A stretch of DNA of 64,000 nt from Clostridia bacterium (lineage in GTDB: Bacteria > Bacillota > Clostridia > Oscillospirales > Acutalibacteraceae). The DNA is taken from positions 32,277-96,276 of the forward strand of contig JAFQRA010000001.1 of NCBI GenBank assembly GCA_017410325.1. The letters are read 5' to 3'. The notes beneath the pieces are model-generated. The model had not been told where the DNA came from. It saw only the letters and a list, made by a program, of their open reading frames with translations, and ran no database searches. Position numbers and translations under genes: made by a program. Positions 15,918 through 23,926 of this stretch are shown here, one piece after another (within the stretch, counting starts at the first letter, position 1; each line of letters opens with the position of its first letter).

Positions 15918-16871
15918 TTATTTGTATTCAATGCCCTTGCTGTCAAGCATCTGCTTATGGGCTTCATCAATTTTTTCAAGGTTGGTGTCGCCAACCTGAA
16001 AAACCACTCCAAGCCCCGTGCAGTCGGCATAGTTTTCGATTATGGCATGCAGCGTTTCGGCTGAGAAGCGTGTTGAGTGGTGCAGGAAAAGCGAGCCGGA
16101 AAAGCCGCGGTCAACGGTTACGTCTTTTAACAAAGAGCATTTGTTGAAGGTTGAAGAGGTTATTGTGCAGGGCTGGGCAATATGGATTTTTTCCATAGCC
16201 ATGCAGTATTGATATACGCAGTTTCCGCCCGTGCCGTGAGTGCCGCCGAAAACGCCGCCGTCGGTAAGCGCCGTGCAGGTGTTGAAGGCGTAGGATATTG
16301 CAATTTCCGAATTGATTACAGGTGCACGGGTAAGGCCGGAAAAAGCGAAAATGCCGTTAATCTGTGCGGCTGCCCGAACGTTTACTTCGCAGTTGATAAG
16401 CCGCAGGTTGCCCGAAACGGGGAGTGTGTTTGTACTCGATGTAATTTTCATCGGTGTGCCGCCTATAATCTGCAGCTTCGGATAGAAGGCTTTTGCGTTG
16501 GTCGGCGCATTCGTTACTGCCGCCGCCGTGTGGCTGAAGCACCACTCTTCACTGCAGTTTGCAAAAACCTCAAGCAAGTCGGGTATTTCTCCCTCTATCA
16601 CCGTGCCTTCAATTCTTTTCCAGAACTGCTTTCTTCCGTTGGGTAAAACGGCGGTATCGCTCAAATCAATGCCGTCGTATTCTTCCGTATCCGCCTCAAC
16701 CTCAATAAGCAGAAAAATTTCGTTTAAACCGTTGCTTCTTACGGCTTCGGGGTAGGGGAGCCACCAGCTCGGCCGGGTGTAATTTGCCGCGTTGTCTTCA
16801 ATGAGAACGGGGAAGCCTTCTATTCTGTCAATAAGCTGTTCGACCTTGCCTTTAAGCGTTTCCAGGCTCAT
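15918..16871 (-). CDS. phage-cassette fibre-like protein with BspA-type leucine-rich repeats
   Basis: 317 aa. A short N-terminal helix (LETLKGKVEQLIDRIEG) is followed by a domain with WWLPYPEAV, and then, from about residue 130, repeating beta units such as NLRLINCEVNV, NSEIAISYAFNTCTAL and TITSSTFNKCSLLKDVTV that resemble BspA-like (LRR_5) repeats. No signal peptide. Its ATG overlaps the stop of the BppU-like gene. The position between a baseplate-like protein and endolysin suggests a tail-fibre or adhesin role; LRR_5 fibres occur in phages of gut Clostridia. Receptor and assembly are unknown. Confidence 0.65.
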   Translation of the reverse strand: MSLETLKGKVEQLIDRIEGFPVLIEDNAANYTRPSWWLPYPEAVRSNGLNEIFLLIEVEADTEEYDGIDLSDTAVLPNGRKQFWKRIEGTVIEGEIPDLLEVFANCSEEWCFSHTAAAVTNAPTNAKAFYPKLQIIGGTPMKITSSTNTLPVSGNLRLINCEVNVRAAAQINGIFAFSGLTRAPVINSEIAISYAFNTCTALTDGGVFGGTHGTGGNCVYQYCMAMEKIHIAQPCTITSSTFNKCSLLKDVTVDRGFSGSLFLHHSTRFSAETLHAIIENYADCTGLGVVFQVGDTNLEKIDEAHKQMLDSKGIEYK

Positions 16872-17449
16872 TCAAGCACCCCGCTTTCGTCAATCAGTGC
16901 TTCAATTTCGTCAACCGAGCCGTTGATGTCTTCCAGCTTCGTGCGTATTTCCTCAATTTCCTGCGAAAAGCCGTTTATGAAGATAAGCGCCTTGCGCATT
17001 TCTTCAATAATTCCAAAGCTGTTTTCGGGCAAAATTGTTTCCTCGCCCTCAATGGATCTGTTGAACGAAATTTCAAACACGGGCGATTTGAATGTCCTGA
17101 TTACGTTTTCATTTGCATCCGTGCAGTGGGCCTCAACCTGTATGCTCAGCGTGCTGCAGAGGGTCAGCGATTTGGGCAGGGCAAAATAAATCTTTCCGCC
17201 TTCTGCGTAGCCGTAGGGGGATTTGTCGGTTATTGTATCGCTGGAATATTTTATCCGGTATTGGTTGACGTTGTCGGAACCCATACAGAAGCTCAGCGTG
17301 TAGTACCTGATGCCTTTGTATTTCAGCTCGTCGTTGAGTGCAATTACGAGCAGGGTTGCGGTGTGTTCGCCTATGTACTGGTTTACGCTGTTTACTTCAA
17401 CGGTGCTGTCGTTGTTAATGGTAACCAGGCACTCTCTCATACTGCTCAT
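16868..17449 (-). CDS. BppU-like baseplate/fibre N-terminal protein
   Basis: 193 aa. The N-terminal ~125 residues form a beta-rich domain (TATLLVIALNDELKYKGIRY, GKIYFALPKSLT) resembling the BppU/DUF2479 domain that attaches receptor-binding parts to a siphophage baseplate; the rest is a coiled coil (FSQEIEEIRTKLEDINGSVD). ATG 17449 is chosen because GAGGTG lies 6 bases upstream and the codon overlaps the upstream stop. Without other tail genes here, what it would attach to is unclear. Confidence 0.6.
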   Translation of the reverse strand: MSSMRECLVTINNDSTVEVNSVNQYIGEHTATLLVIALNDELKYKGIRYYTLSFCMGSDNVNQYRIKYSSDTITDKSPYGYAEGGKIYFALPKSLTLCSTLSIQVEAHCTDANENVIRTFKSPVFEISFNRSIEGEETILPENSFGIIEEMRKALIFINGFSQEIEEIRTKLEDINGSVDEIEALIDESGVLE

Positions 17450-17685
17450 ACGGCACACCTCAGTTCATCGTCATAATAGCGGCTGAGATGTGCCTGAATC
17501 TGTGCCAGCTCGTTTCGCTGGTCGTAAAGCACAGACAGCTTGCGGTTGAGATTATCAAGAACAAAGTTCCTGCGGCTAAGTCTTGCGCGGCGTATTTCGG
17601 CACGGCAGGCATCAATCTGTCCGTCAATGACTTTTATGGTTTCTGAGTATTCATCGGCAAGCCGGTCAAGTGATTTTTCTGTCAT
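17446..17685 (-). CDS. small coiled-coil protein of the phage cassette
   Basis: 79 aa, almost entirely charged helix with heptad-like spacing (DRLADEYSETIKVIDGQIDA; RKLSVLYDQRNELAQIQAHL). No family recognised. It lies 35 bases after the sigma-like gene and overlaps the BppU-like start. Similar short coiled coils occur as regulators or chaperones in phage late operons. Confidence 0.7.
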   Translation of the reverse strand: MTEKSLDRLADEYSETIKVIDGQIDACRAEIRRARLSRRNFVLDNLNRKLSVLYDQRNELAQIQAHLSRYYDDELRCAV

Positions 17686-17720
17686 TTTTACTTCCTTTCG
17701 TTAATTAATAAATCGTTTGT

Positions 17721-18080
17721 TCATTCAACGGGGATTCTGTATACTTCGCAGTCGATAAGATGCTTTAAAACAAGGCGGATTTTTTCCTTTCCCCGTGAAA
17801 GTGCTCTGTACATATTGGCTGTGCTTGTTCCTTCCTTTTCTGCCGCCGCGGCAACGCTGAGCCCCTTATACCAATGGAGCACGGCTGCCCTTTGTTCAGC
17901 GGGAGAAAAATCTTTTTCGATAACGGAACGCACAACCTTGTAAAGGTCAACAATTCTTTTTTCGGGGAAGGAAACAAACTCGACAGCGTTTTCTCTGCAC
18001 CATGCTTCGTAAGAAACCTGCGACCACTCGGTGTTCACGTCATCGCCCTGTCTGATTCGCGGGTTGCTGTTGTTTTTCAT
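17721..18080 (-). CDS. sigma-70 region 4-like phage transcription regulator
   Basis: 119 aa. The C-terminal half is a helix-turn-helix of sigma region 4 type: SPAEQRAAVLHWYKGLSVAA followed by AEKEGTSTANMYRALSRGKEKIR. No region 2 is present, so it is a late-gene activator of the ArpU/phage sigma-like kind, not a full sigma factor. GGAGG stands 5 bases before ATG 18080. It is the first gene after the LexA-controlled promoter and so may amplify expression of the cassette after DNA damage. Confidence 0.75.
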   Translation of the reverse strand: MKNNSNPRIRQGDDVNTEWSQVSYEAWCRENAVEFVSFPEKRIVDLYKVVRSVIEKDFSPAEQRAAVLHWYKGLSVAAAAEKEGTSTANMYRALSRGKEKIRLVLKHLIDCEVYRIPVE

Positions 18081-18214
18081 TCATTCCTCCATCATTTATT
18101 TGCTGTTTTTTATGTTTTCCGCCGAGCGCAGATACACACCCTATGGTTGCTTGGTCAGGGGTACGGGCGTAATACGTACCCGATTTAAGGCGTGTTTTTG
18201 CGGCTCTGATATTA

Positions 18215-18243
18215 ATTCTAACGAACAAATGTTCGGTTGTCAA
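18215..18243 (-). promoter_or_regulatory. SOS promoter with perfect LexA box driving the lysis cassette
   Basis: On the minus strand TTGACA (18243-18238) and TAGAAT (18220-18215) are separated by exactly 17 bases. The spacer contains CGAACATTTGTTCG (18235-18222), which fits the Gram-positive LexA/DinR consensus CGAACRNRYGTTYG at every position when read on either strand. The leader between the promoter and ATG 18080 is about 130 bases and contains a hairpin GGGTACG / CGTACCC (about 18157-18178). LexA bound here would occlude RNA polymerase, so DNA damage should induce the cassette. Confidence 0.88.
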
Positions 18244-18318
18244 GTAACGTTTTTGCGCAATTTTTGCATTTTTACCGAAATTTTCTCCTTTCTTTTGCCG
18301 TTATTGTTGTTTTGTCGG

Positions 18319-18347
18319 TTGAAATATCTTAGACGATATGCTAATAT
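18319..18347 (+). promoter_or_regulatory. promoter of the LRR lipoprotein gene
   Basis: TTGAAA (18319-18324) and TAATAT (18342-18347) are 17 bases apart, with TG one base before the -10 (extended -10). It lies 30 bases before the TTG start at 18378 and is divergent from the LexA-controlled promoter. Confidence 0.65.
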
Positions 18348-18377
18348 ATAAAATAGTTTATTATGAGGTGAATTGCT

Positions 18378-19064
18378 TTGAAAAGAATTATTGCTCTGCT
18401 TCTTGCACTAGGCACATTGCTTTGCTTTACCGCCTGTAACGGTGATGAGCCTGCTGAAGAAACCACAACCGAAGCGGTTGTTAGCGAAGTGCCTGTTGAA
18501 GGCGAAAACGATACGTATAAGTATCTTGAGTATTCCGACCATATCGAGCTTACCGCTTATAAGGCTTACGGGTCCTATGTTACTCTTCCCTACAGCATTA
18601 ACGGCAAGCCCGTTACTTCCTTCGGCACAATATTCAAAGAAAGTCTCACTCTCGTTGCCGTGAGTATTCCCGGCAGCTACACCGAAATTGCAGACGAAGC
18701 CTTTTACAATGCCTGCAAGCTTCAGAGCCTTACCATTTCATCCGAGTCGGTCAGGCGAATAGGCGCAAACGCCTTCCTCGGCTGTCAGGCACTTAAAATT
18801 GCCAATATCCCCGACACCGTAACGGAAATTCACGAGGATGCCTTCAAATATTGCACCGAGCTTATAATTTACGGCGAAACGGGCTCCGCTGCAGACGAAT
18901 TTGCATCAAACTTCAGCAGTATCTATTTCCGCGATAAAAACGCTGGCACGGCCGAACCCTCAACCGAAGAGGCATCAACGGAGGAAAATTCTACTGTTGA
19001 AAACGCTTCAACCGAAGCCGCAACCGTTGAAAACCCAACGGAAGAAGCATCAACAAACGAATAA
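18378..19064 (+). CDS. lipoprotein with BspA-like leucine-rich repeats
   Basis: 228 aa. A lipoprotein signal peptide ends in the lipobox FTAC (Cys at about 21), then an acidic Thr/Glu linker, then LRR_5 (BspA-like) repeats such as TEIADEAFYNACKLQSLTIS and RRIGANAFLGCQALKIANIP, and a low-complexity Thr/Glu/Ala/Ser tail. Lipid-anchored on the outer face of the membrane; such proteins are cell-surface adhesins in gut bacteria. The TTG start is 7 bases after GAGGTG. The neighbouring phage cassette also carries an LRR_5 protein, but on the other strand and without a signal peptide. Confidence 0.85.
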   Translation: MKRIIALLLALGTLLCFTACNGDEPAEETTTEAVVSEVPVEGENDTYKYLEYSDHIELTAYKAYGSYVTLPYSINGKPVTSFGTIFKESLTLVAVSIPGSYTEIADEAFYNACKLQSLTISSESVRRIGANAFLGCQALKIANIPDTVTEIHEDAFKYCTELIIYGETGSAADEFASNFSSIYFRDKNAGTAEPSTEEASTEENSTVENASTEAATVENPTEEASTNE

Positions 19065-19090
19065 TTTTTAAAGAATAAATTTTTCCTGTA

Positions 19091-19118
19091 CGGGAGGCGT
19101 TTCGCCTCCCGATTTTTA
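19091..19118 (+). terminator. terminator of the lipoprotein gene
   Basis: Hairpin CGGGAGGCG-TTT-CGCCTCCCG followed by ATTTTTATTG, 27 bases after the stop. The same GGGAGGCG hairpin recurs at 19446-19464, so it may derive from the palindromic repeat family in this gap. Confidence 0.8.
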
Positions 19119-19158
19119 TTGTTATATCGCTTTTACGGCGCAAATTAAAAAAATTACG

Positions 19159-19227
19159 ATGTCATTCTGAGCGAAGCGAAGAATCTTAAACGATAAAAGA
19201 TCCTTCGGCTTATGCCTCAGGATGACA
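19159..19227. repeat. TGTCATTCTGAG palindromic element, copy 2
   Basis: ATGTCATTCTGAG GCGAAGCGAAG-type left half with a right half ending CTCAGGATGACAG; same family as 14568-14638. The inner part (GATCCTTCGG) differs from copy 1. Such elements are dispersed in many Clostridia genomes. Confidence 0.75.
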
Positions 19228-19440
19228 GCGAATTTACGTTTTTGTGTTTTAATTATCACTTCCTTTTTTCGTTTGGTAAATTACAGTTTGTAGAGGGGTT
19301 ATTAATGTAAAATTGATTATCGAGCGTAGCGAGACTGAGGATTGATTTTATTAGTTGTTACAGCGTAGTAAGGGCGGCGCTACGGGTACGATACAGGTCA
19401 GGCGGTTCGTTTGGGAAATTTCAATAAATAATGAAAATTG

Positions 19441-19866
19441 TGTAGGGGAGGCGTTTCGCCTCCCGCATAAAACGGTATATAATTTTCACGGCGGGAGGGG
19501 TGACCCCTCCCCTACTGCAATAAACGAGCGAAACTTCACAGTAGGGGCGGCTATCAGCCGCCAGCAAACTGAGCGTTATCAACACGGGCGGATAATATCC
19601 GCCCCTACAAAAAGTCAACTTTAAGATGAAACAAGGTAGTAAGGGACGGCGTCCTCAACGTCCCGAAAGGTTTACCGGTATATCAATATAAAATGATAAC
19701 GTAGGGCAGGGGGCTTGCTCCTGCCGTAAAATCATATATACCGGAGCGGAACGCTCAAGAGCGTTCCCTACAGCTCGCCGTTAAATTGATACAACCTTAT
19801 GCCTACAGGATAATCAAATTCACATCGATATGTCGGCAACACGGACGACCAAAGGTTGCCCCTGCA
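19441..19866. repeat. cluster of GTAGGG-tagged palindromes (REPIN-like)
   Basis: At least eight GC-rich palindromes lie in about 430 bases, each tagged by GTAGGG on one side or CCCTAC on the other: GTAGGGGAGGCG (19442), CCTCCCCTAC (about 19507), GTAGGGGCGG (19541), CCGCCCCTAC (about 19600), AAGGGACGG...CGTCCC (about 19651), GTAGGGCAGG (19701), GCGTTCCCTAC (about 19771) and GGCAAC...GGTTGCCCC (about 19834-19862). Tags alternate in orientation, so neighbours form paired inverted units as in REPINs. No coding frame of quality is present between 19065 and 20006, and no REP-associated transposase is in the window. Confidence 0.75.
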
Positions 19867-19928
19867 AAATATAATTTATTTCTTCTTCCTTATTTATTCT
19901 TTATTCTTTCAAAAATATAATTTTGCAG

Positions 19929-19958
19929 TTTACAAAACTATCCCTCTTATTGTATAAT
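19929..19958 (+). promoter_or_regulatory. promoter of the beta-galactosidase operon
   Basis: TTTACA (19929-19934) and TATAAT (19953-19958) 18 bases apart, about 50 bases before the ATG at 20007. No operator dyad is evident around it. Confidence 0.6.
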
Positions 19959-20006
19959 AAATTTGTGTGTCCGCTTAAAACCAAATTCAAGTTTGGAGGA
20001 AAGAAA

Positions 20007-23000
20007 ATGAAGGAACTCAAATACTGGGAAAACCCGACGATTTATAAAGAAAACAAGGAGGATGCGCATATTCTTGCTCATCCGTACGATAATTTCAGGC
20101 AGGCTGTTTACGAAGATGAAAAGCCGTACAAGAAAACACTCAACGGTCAGTGGAAATTCTATTGGCAGATGGGTGTTGACACTCTGCCGGGTGAATATGC
20201 ATCTGTTTCGCTTGACGACAGCGGCTGGGACGATATTGACGTGCCCTCCGTCTGGCAGATGAGGGGCTACGGCAAGCCCGTTTACCTTTGCTCCTTCGTG
20301 CCCAACACCGTGTCAAAGCGCAAGAGTCAGATTCCGAAAATCAGCCATTCAAAGAACGAGGTCGGTATTTACAGAAGAAAGTTCACCGTGCCCGACAATT
20401 TCGAGGGCAGAGAGGTGTTTATTCACTTCGGCGCTGTCAAATCCGCATTTTTCCTTTACATCAACGGTCAGCGTGTCGGTTACTCACAGGGCTCAATGAC
20501 ACCTGCCGAATTCAATATCACAAAGTACCTTGTGCCGGGCGAAAACCTTGTCACGGCAGAGGTTTACCGCTACTCCGACGGCACGTACCTTGAAAACCAG
20601 GATATGTGGATTTTCAGCGGTATCTACCGTGAGGTTTATATCTATGCCGAGCCGAAAATCACAATATGGGATTTTTACGCAAAAGCACAGCTTGACGAGG
20701 AATATAAAGACGGCAAGCTTGATGTTGAAATAAATCTCCGCAATTTTACCGACGGTGCGGCGGCCGCCTTTGCTGACGTGCTGTTTATGGAGGATAAGGA
20801 GGACCCGCAGGTTATCGGCAGCGAGCAGATTGTAATTCAGCCGGGCGAGAGCTATTTCAACTTCTCCCACGTTGTACCTGCTCCCAAGCATTGGTCTGCC
20901 GAAACGCCCAACCTCTACAGGGTAAGCGTGGTATTGCGCGGTCAGGATAAAATTATATGTGTAAAAACGGCACGCATCGGCTTCAAGCGTGTTGAAAAGA
21001 AGGGCAACGTGCTCTATATCAACGGTCAGCCGATTATCATCAAGGGTGTCAACCGCCACGATTATGACCCCGACAACGGCTGGGCAGTCCCGAAGCAGCG
21101 CTACGTTGCCGACCTTACGTTAATGAAGCAGGCAAACATAAACGCAATCCGTACCAGCCACTATCCCGATGACCCGATTTTCTACGATATGTGCGACGAA
21201 ATGGGCTTTTATGTGATGGACGAAACCGACCTTGAAAGCCACGGCGTGCGCCGTAAAAACTGCCCGGGTAACGACCCGAGGTGGACGGGCACCTGCGTTG
21301 ACAGAGCACAGCGTATGGTACTGCGTGACAGAAATCACGCCTGCGTCTGCTTCTGGTCCCTCGGCAACGAGGCGGGCGACGGCGAAAACTTTATGTATAT
21401 GCGCAAGGCTATACTTGCCCTTGACGATACAAGGCTTATCCACTACGAGGGCGAGTTCGATTTTGACAAGTCCGACTTTATCAGCCGTATGTACCCGGTT
21501 GAAAGCTATGTTGAAAAGCTCGGCAACAAGCAGGAGGTAAAGGTCAGCTTTATTGAGAATTTCCTCAATATGCTTGCCGCAGACAGCAAGCCAATCAAGC
21601 CCGAGCATTACGAAACCCGTCCTGTTATCTTCTGCGAATATGCTCACGCAATGGAAAACAGCCTGGGCAATTTCAAGGAATATATTGACGCTTTTGAAAA
21701 GTACGACAATCTCTGCGGCGGCTTTATCTGGGACTATGTTGACCAGGCAATCCGCGTAAATGACAACGGCACCGAAAAATGGCTCTACGGCGGCGACTTC
21801 AAAGAGGGCGCAAGCAGCTACTATTTCTGTGCAAACGGCATTATCGGTGCGGACAGAATTCCTCACCCGTCATATTACGAGGTTAAAAAGTGCTATGCCG
21901 ACGTTACGGCAAAGGCCGTTGACATCCAAAAGGGCATCTACGAAATTTTCAACAAGCACTTTTTCTGTAACCATTCTCGCTACATTCTCGACTGGTCGCT
22001 TACAGAAAACGGCGAGCTGATAGGCGAGGGCACCTTCGGCACGGTTGAAATTGCTCCCCGCGGCACGCTTCAGGTGCAGGTGCCTTACGAATTTGACCAG
22101 CTTCCCTCGGGCGAGTGTGTGCTCACCTTCTCGTGGAAGCTCGGTGAGGATACCTCCTGGGCTATGAAGGGCTATGAAATGACCTTTGAGCAGTTCGTTG
22201 TAAAGCAGGCACAGCCGCTTGAAGCACCCGAGGGCACGGATGCACTTGATATTATTCACAGCGGCAGAAACCTGACTGTAAAATCTCCTGCAATCAACGT
22301 CGAGTTTACCCGCGGTATCCTTTCCTCTCTTACCATAGGCGGCAAGGAAATGCTTGAAAGCGGCAAGGGTATGCGCCCCAACTTCTTCCGTGCGCTGACT
22401 GATAACGACGCCGCTTACCTCAACTTTGTCCCGATGATTAAATTCATCCACCCGAAATACCTGTGGAGAGTGGCAACGAAAATCTGCAGCGTATCATCCT
22501 TCAAGGTCAAGAAACTCTCCGATACGCAGTGCCTCGTCATAGTCAAGTGGTTTGCTCTGCCTGCCGTAAAGGTCAAGACGGAGTATATTATAAATTCCGC
22601 AGGTACGGTTGACGTGCGCCACAGCTCAATGAGCCTGTTCCTGTCTCTGCTCAAGGTCGGTATGCGCTTCGGTATGCCGCAGTCAATGCAGAATGTCGAA
22701 TGGTACGGCAGAGGCCCGCACGAGTGCTACTGCGACCGTAAGACAGGTGCAAGAATTGATACTCACTATGCCGATATCGAGGGCCTTGAGCACCGCTATA
22801 TGCGTCCGCAGGAAAACGGCACGCGCGTTGACGTGCGAATGCTCAAGCTCACCGACAGCGAGGGCAGGGGCTTTAAGTTCGAGACTCTCGACGGCGCGAG
22901 CTTTGAATTCAACGCCAGAAATTACAGCCAGGAAAGACTCGAAAAGGCAAAGCATCTCTACGAGCTTGAGGATGAGGACTATATCAGCGTCGGCATAGAC

Positions 23001-23117
23001 GGCTTCTCCTGCGGTGTCGGCGGCGATATGCCGGGCTACGCCTGCCTGCGTGAGCCGTATATCCTCCACGCCTTCAAGAAATTCAGCTACGGCTACAGAA
23101 TCAGCGGAGTCAGATAA
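20007..23117 (+). CDS. lacZ: glycoside hydrolase family 2 beta-galactosidase
   Basis: 1036-aa LacZ-type enzyme hydrolysing terminal beta-galactosides. Domains in order: jelly-roll sugar-binding domain (about 50-210), immunoglobulin-like domain, TIM barrel (about 320-620) with the acid/base E455 in WSLGNEAGDG and the nucleophile E544 in FCEYAHAMENSLG, and the C-terminal Bgal_small_N beta-sandwich (WYGRGPHECYCDRKTGA). No signal peptide, so cytoplasmic. ATG 20007 is used because TTGGAGGA lies just upstream; the open frame extends to 19923 over the promoter. It starts a tight operon with the amidohydrolase and rlmD (gaps of 2-3 bases). No sugar transporter is adjacent. Confidence 0.95.
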   Translation: MKELKYWENPTIYKENKEDAHILAHPYDNFRQAVYEDEKPYKKTLNGQWKFYWQMGVDTLPGEYASVSLDDSGWDDIDVPSVWQMRGYGKPVYLCSFVPNTVSKRKSQIPKISHSKNEVGIYRRKFTVPDNFEGREVFIHFGAVKSAFFLYINGQRVGYSQGSMTPAEFNITKYLVPGENLVTAEVYRYSDGTYLENQDMWIFSGIYREVYIYAEPKITIWDFYAKAQLDEEYKDGKLDVEINLRNFTDGAAAAFADVLFMEDKEDPQVIGSEQIVIQPGESYFNFSHVVPAPKHWSAETPNLYRVSVVLRGQDKIICVKTARIGFKRVEKKGNVLYINGQPIIIKGVNRHDYDPDNGWAVPKQRYVADLTLMKQANINAIRTSHYPDDPIFYDMCDEMGFYVMDETDLESHGVRRKNCPGNDPRWTGTCVDRAQRMVLRDRNHACVCFWSLGNEAGDGENFMYMRKAILALDDTRLIHYEGEFDFDKSDFISRMYPVESYVEKLGNKQEVKVSFIENFLNMLAADSKPIKPEHYETRPVIFCEYAHAMENSLGNFKEYIDAFEKYDNLCGGFIWDYVDQAIRVNDNGTEKWLYGGDFKEGASSYYFCANGIIGADRIPHPSYYEVKKCYADVTAKAVDIQKGIYEIFNKHFFCNHSRYILDWSLTENGELIGEGTFGTVEIAPRGTLQVQVPYEFDQLPSGECVLTFSWKLGEDTSWAMKGYEMTFEQFVVKQAQPLEAPEGTDALDIIHSGRNLTVKSPAINVEFTRGILSSLTIGGKEMLESGKGMRPNFFRALTDNDAAYLNFVPMIKFIHPKYLWRVATKICSVSSFKVKKLSDTQCLVIVKWFALPAVKVKTEYIINSAGTVDVRHSSMSLFLSLLKVGMRFGMPQSMQNVEWYGRGPHECYCDRKTGARIDTHYADIEGLEHRYMRPQENGTRVDVRMLKLTDSEGRGFKFETLDGASFEFNARNYSQERLEKAKHLYELEDEDYISVGIDGFSCGVGGDMPGYACLREPYILHAFKKFSYGYRISGVR

Positions 23118-23119
23118 AA

Positions 23120-23923
23120 ATGGTTATAGATTTTCATACCCATATTTTCCCCGACAGTCTCGCACCCAGAGCCAAAAAGTCTCTTGAGGACAGCACGGTT
23201 CACTTCGGCCACCCGTACAAGGCACTGACAGAGGTCACTCGCGCAAGTCTGCTTGAGCATATGGACAAATGGGGCGTTGATATAAGCGTAATTCAGCCCG
23301 TAGTCACGAAGCCGTCGCAGACTGAAACGACCAACACCTGGGCTGCCCGGACACAGGGTGACGGAATTATCGCCTTCGGCGGTATTCACCCCGATACCGA
23401 TAATTATAAGCGCGACCTTGATCTGGTTTCTTCTCTCGGCCTGAAGGGTATCAAGCTTCACGCGGAATATCAGCACTTTTATCCCGAAGAGGAAAGAATG
23501 CTGCGTATTTACGACTATGCCTTTTCAAAGGAGCTCATTGTTCTGCATCACGCAGGCTTTGACCCGGGTATGCCCGAGCCGTTTCACACAAGCCCCGAGC
23601 GCTTTGCAAAAATGCTCGACAGAATCGGCGGCGGTGTGTTCGTGCTGGCTCACCTGGGCAGTCAGCAGATGTGGGACGGCGTTGAAGAATATCTCGTTGG
23701 CAGAGACGTGTATTTTGACACTTCAATGGGCTTTGAGTGCTTTGCGACAGAGCAGTTTCTGCGAATAGTTCAAAACCACGGTGCCGACAGAATTCTATTC
23801 GGCTCGGATTCGCCGTGGAGCAACGCTTCAAGAGAGCTTGAAATACTGAATTCTTTACCGCTGTCGGCAGAGGAGAAGCGGCTTATCACAAGCGAAAACG
23901 CAAAAAGATTACTAAAAATATAG
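23120..23923 (+). CDS. amidohydrolase-family metal-dependent hydrolase (Amidohydro_2)
   Basis: 267-aa TIM-barrel hydrolase. The first metal ligands are in DFHTHIF (H6, H8), a His in LHHAGF near residue 142, another in LAHLGS, and the catalytic Asp in FGSDSPW near 230. This is the pattern of the amidohydrolase 2/decarboxylase subfamily (ACMSD-like), not TatD. Cytoplasmic. It begins 2 bases after lacZ, without a strong ribosome site, so it relies on coupling. The natural substrate is not predictable. Confidence 0.88.
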   Translation: MVIDFHTHIFPDSLAPRAKKSLEDSTVHFGHPYKALTEVTRASLLEHMDKWGVDISVIQPVVTKPSQTETTNTWAARTQGDGIIAFGGIHPDTDNYKRDLDLVSSLGLKGIKLHAEYQHFYPEEERMLRIYDYAFSKELIVLHHAGFDPGMPEPFHTSPERFAKMLDRIGGGVFVLAHLGSQQMWDGVEEYLVGRDVYFDTSMGFECFATEQFLRIVQNHGADRILFGSDSPWSNASRELEILNSLPLSAEEKRLITSENAKRLLKI

Positions 23924-23926
23924 CAG

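Noticed and set aside
14666-18080. Complete prophage
   Set aside because: No integrase, terminase, portal, capsid, tape measure or replication gene is present; only lysis, fibre-like and regulatory genes.
18040-18243. Small ORF in the leader of the lysis cassette
   Set aside because: It would start within the promoter spacer and overlap the sigma-like gene start; no ribosome site.
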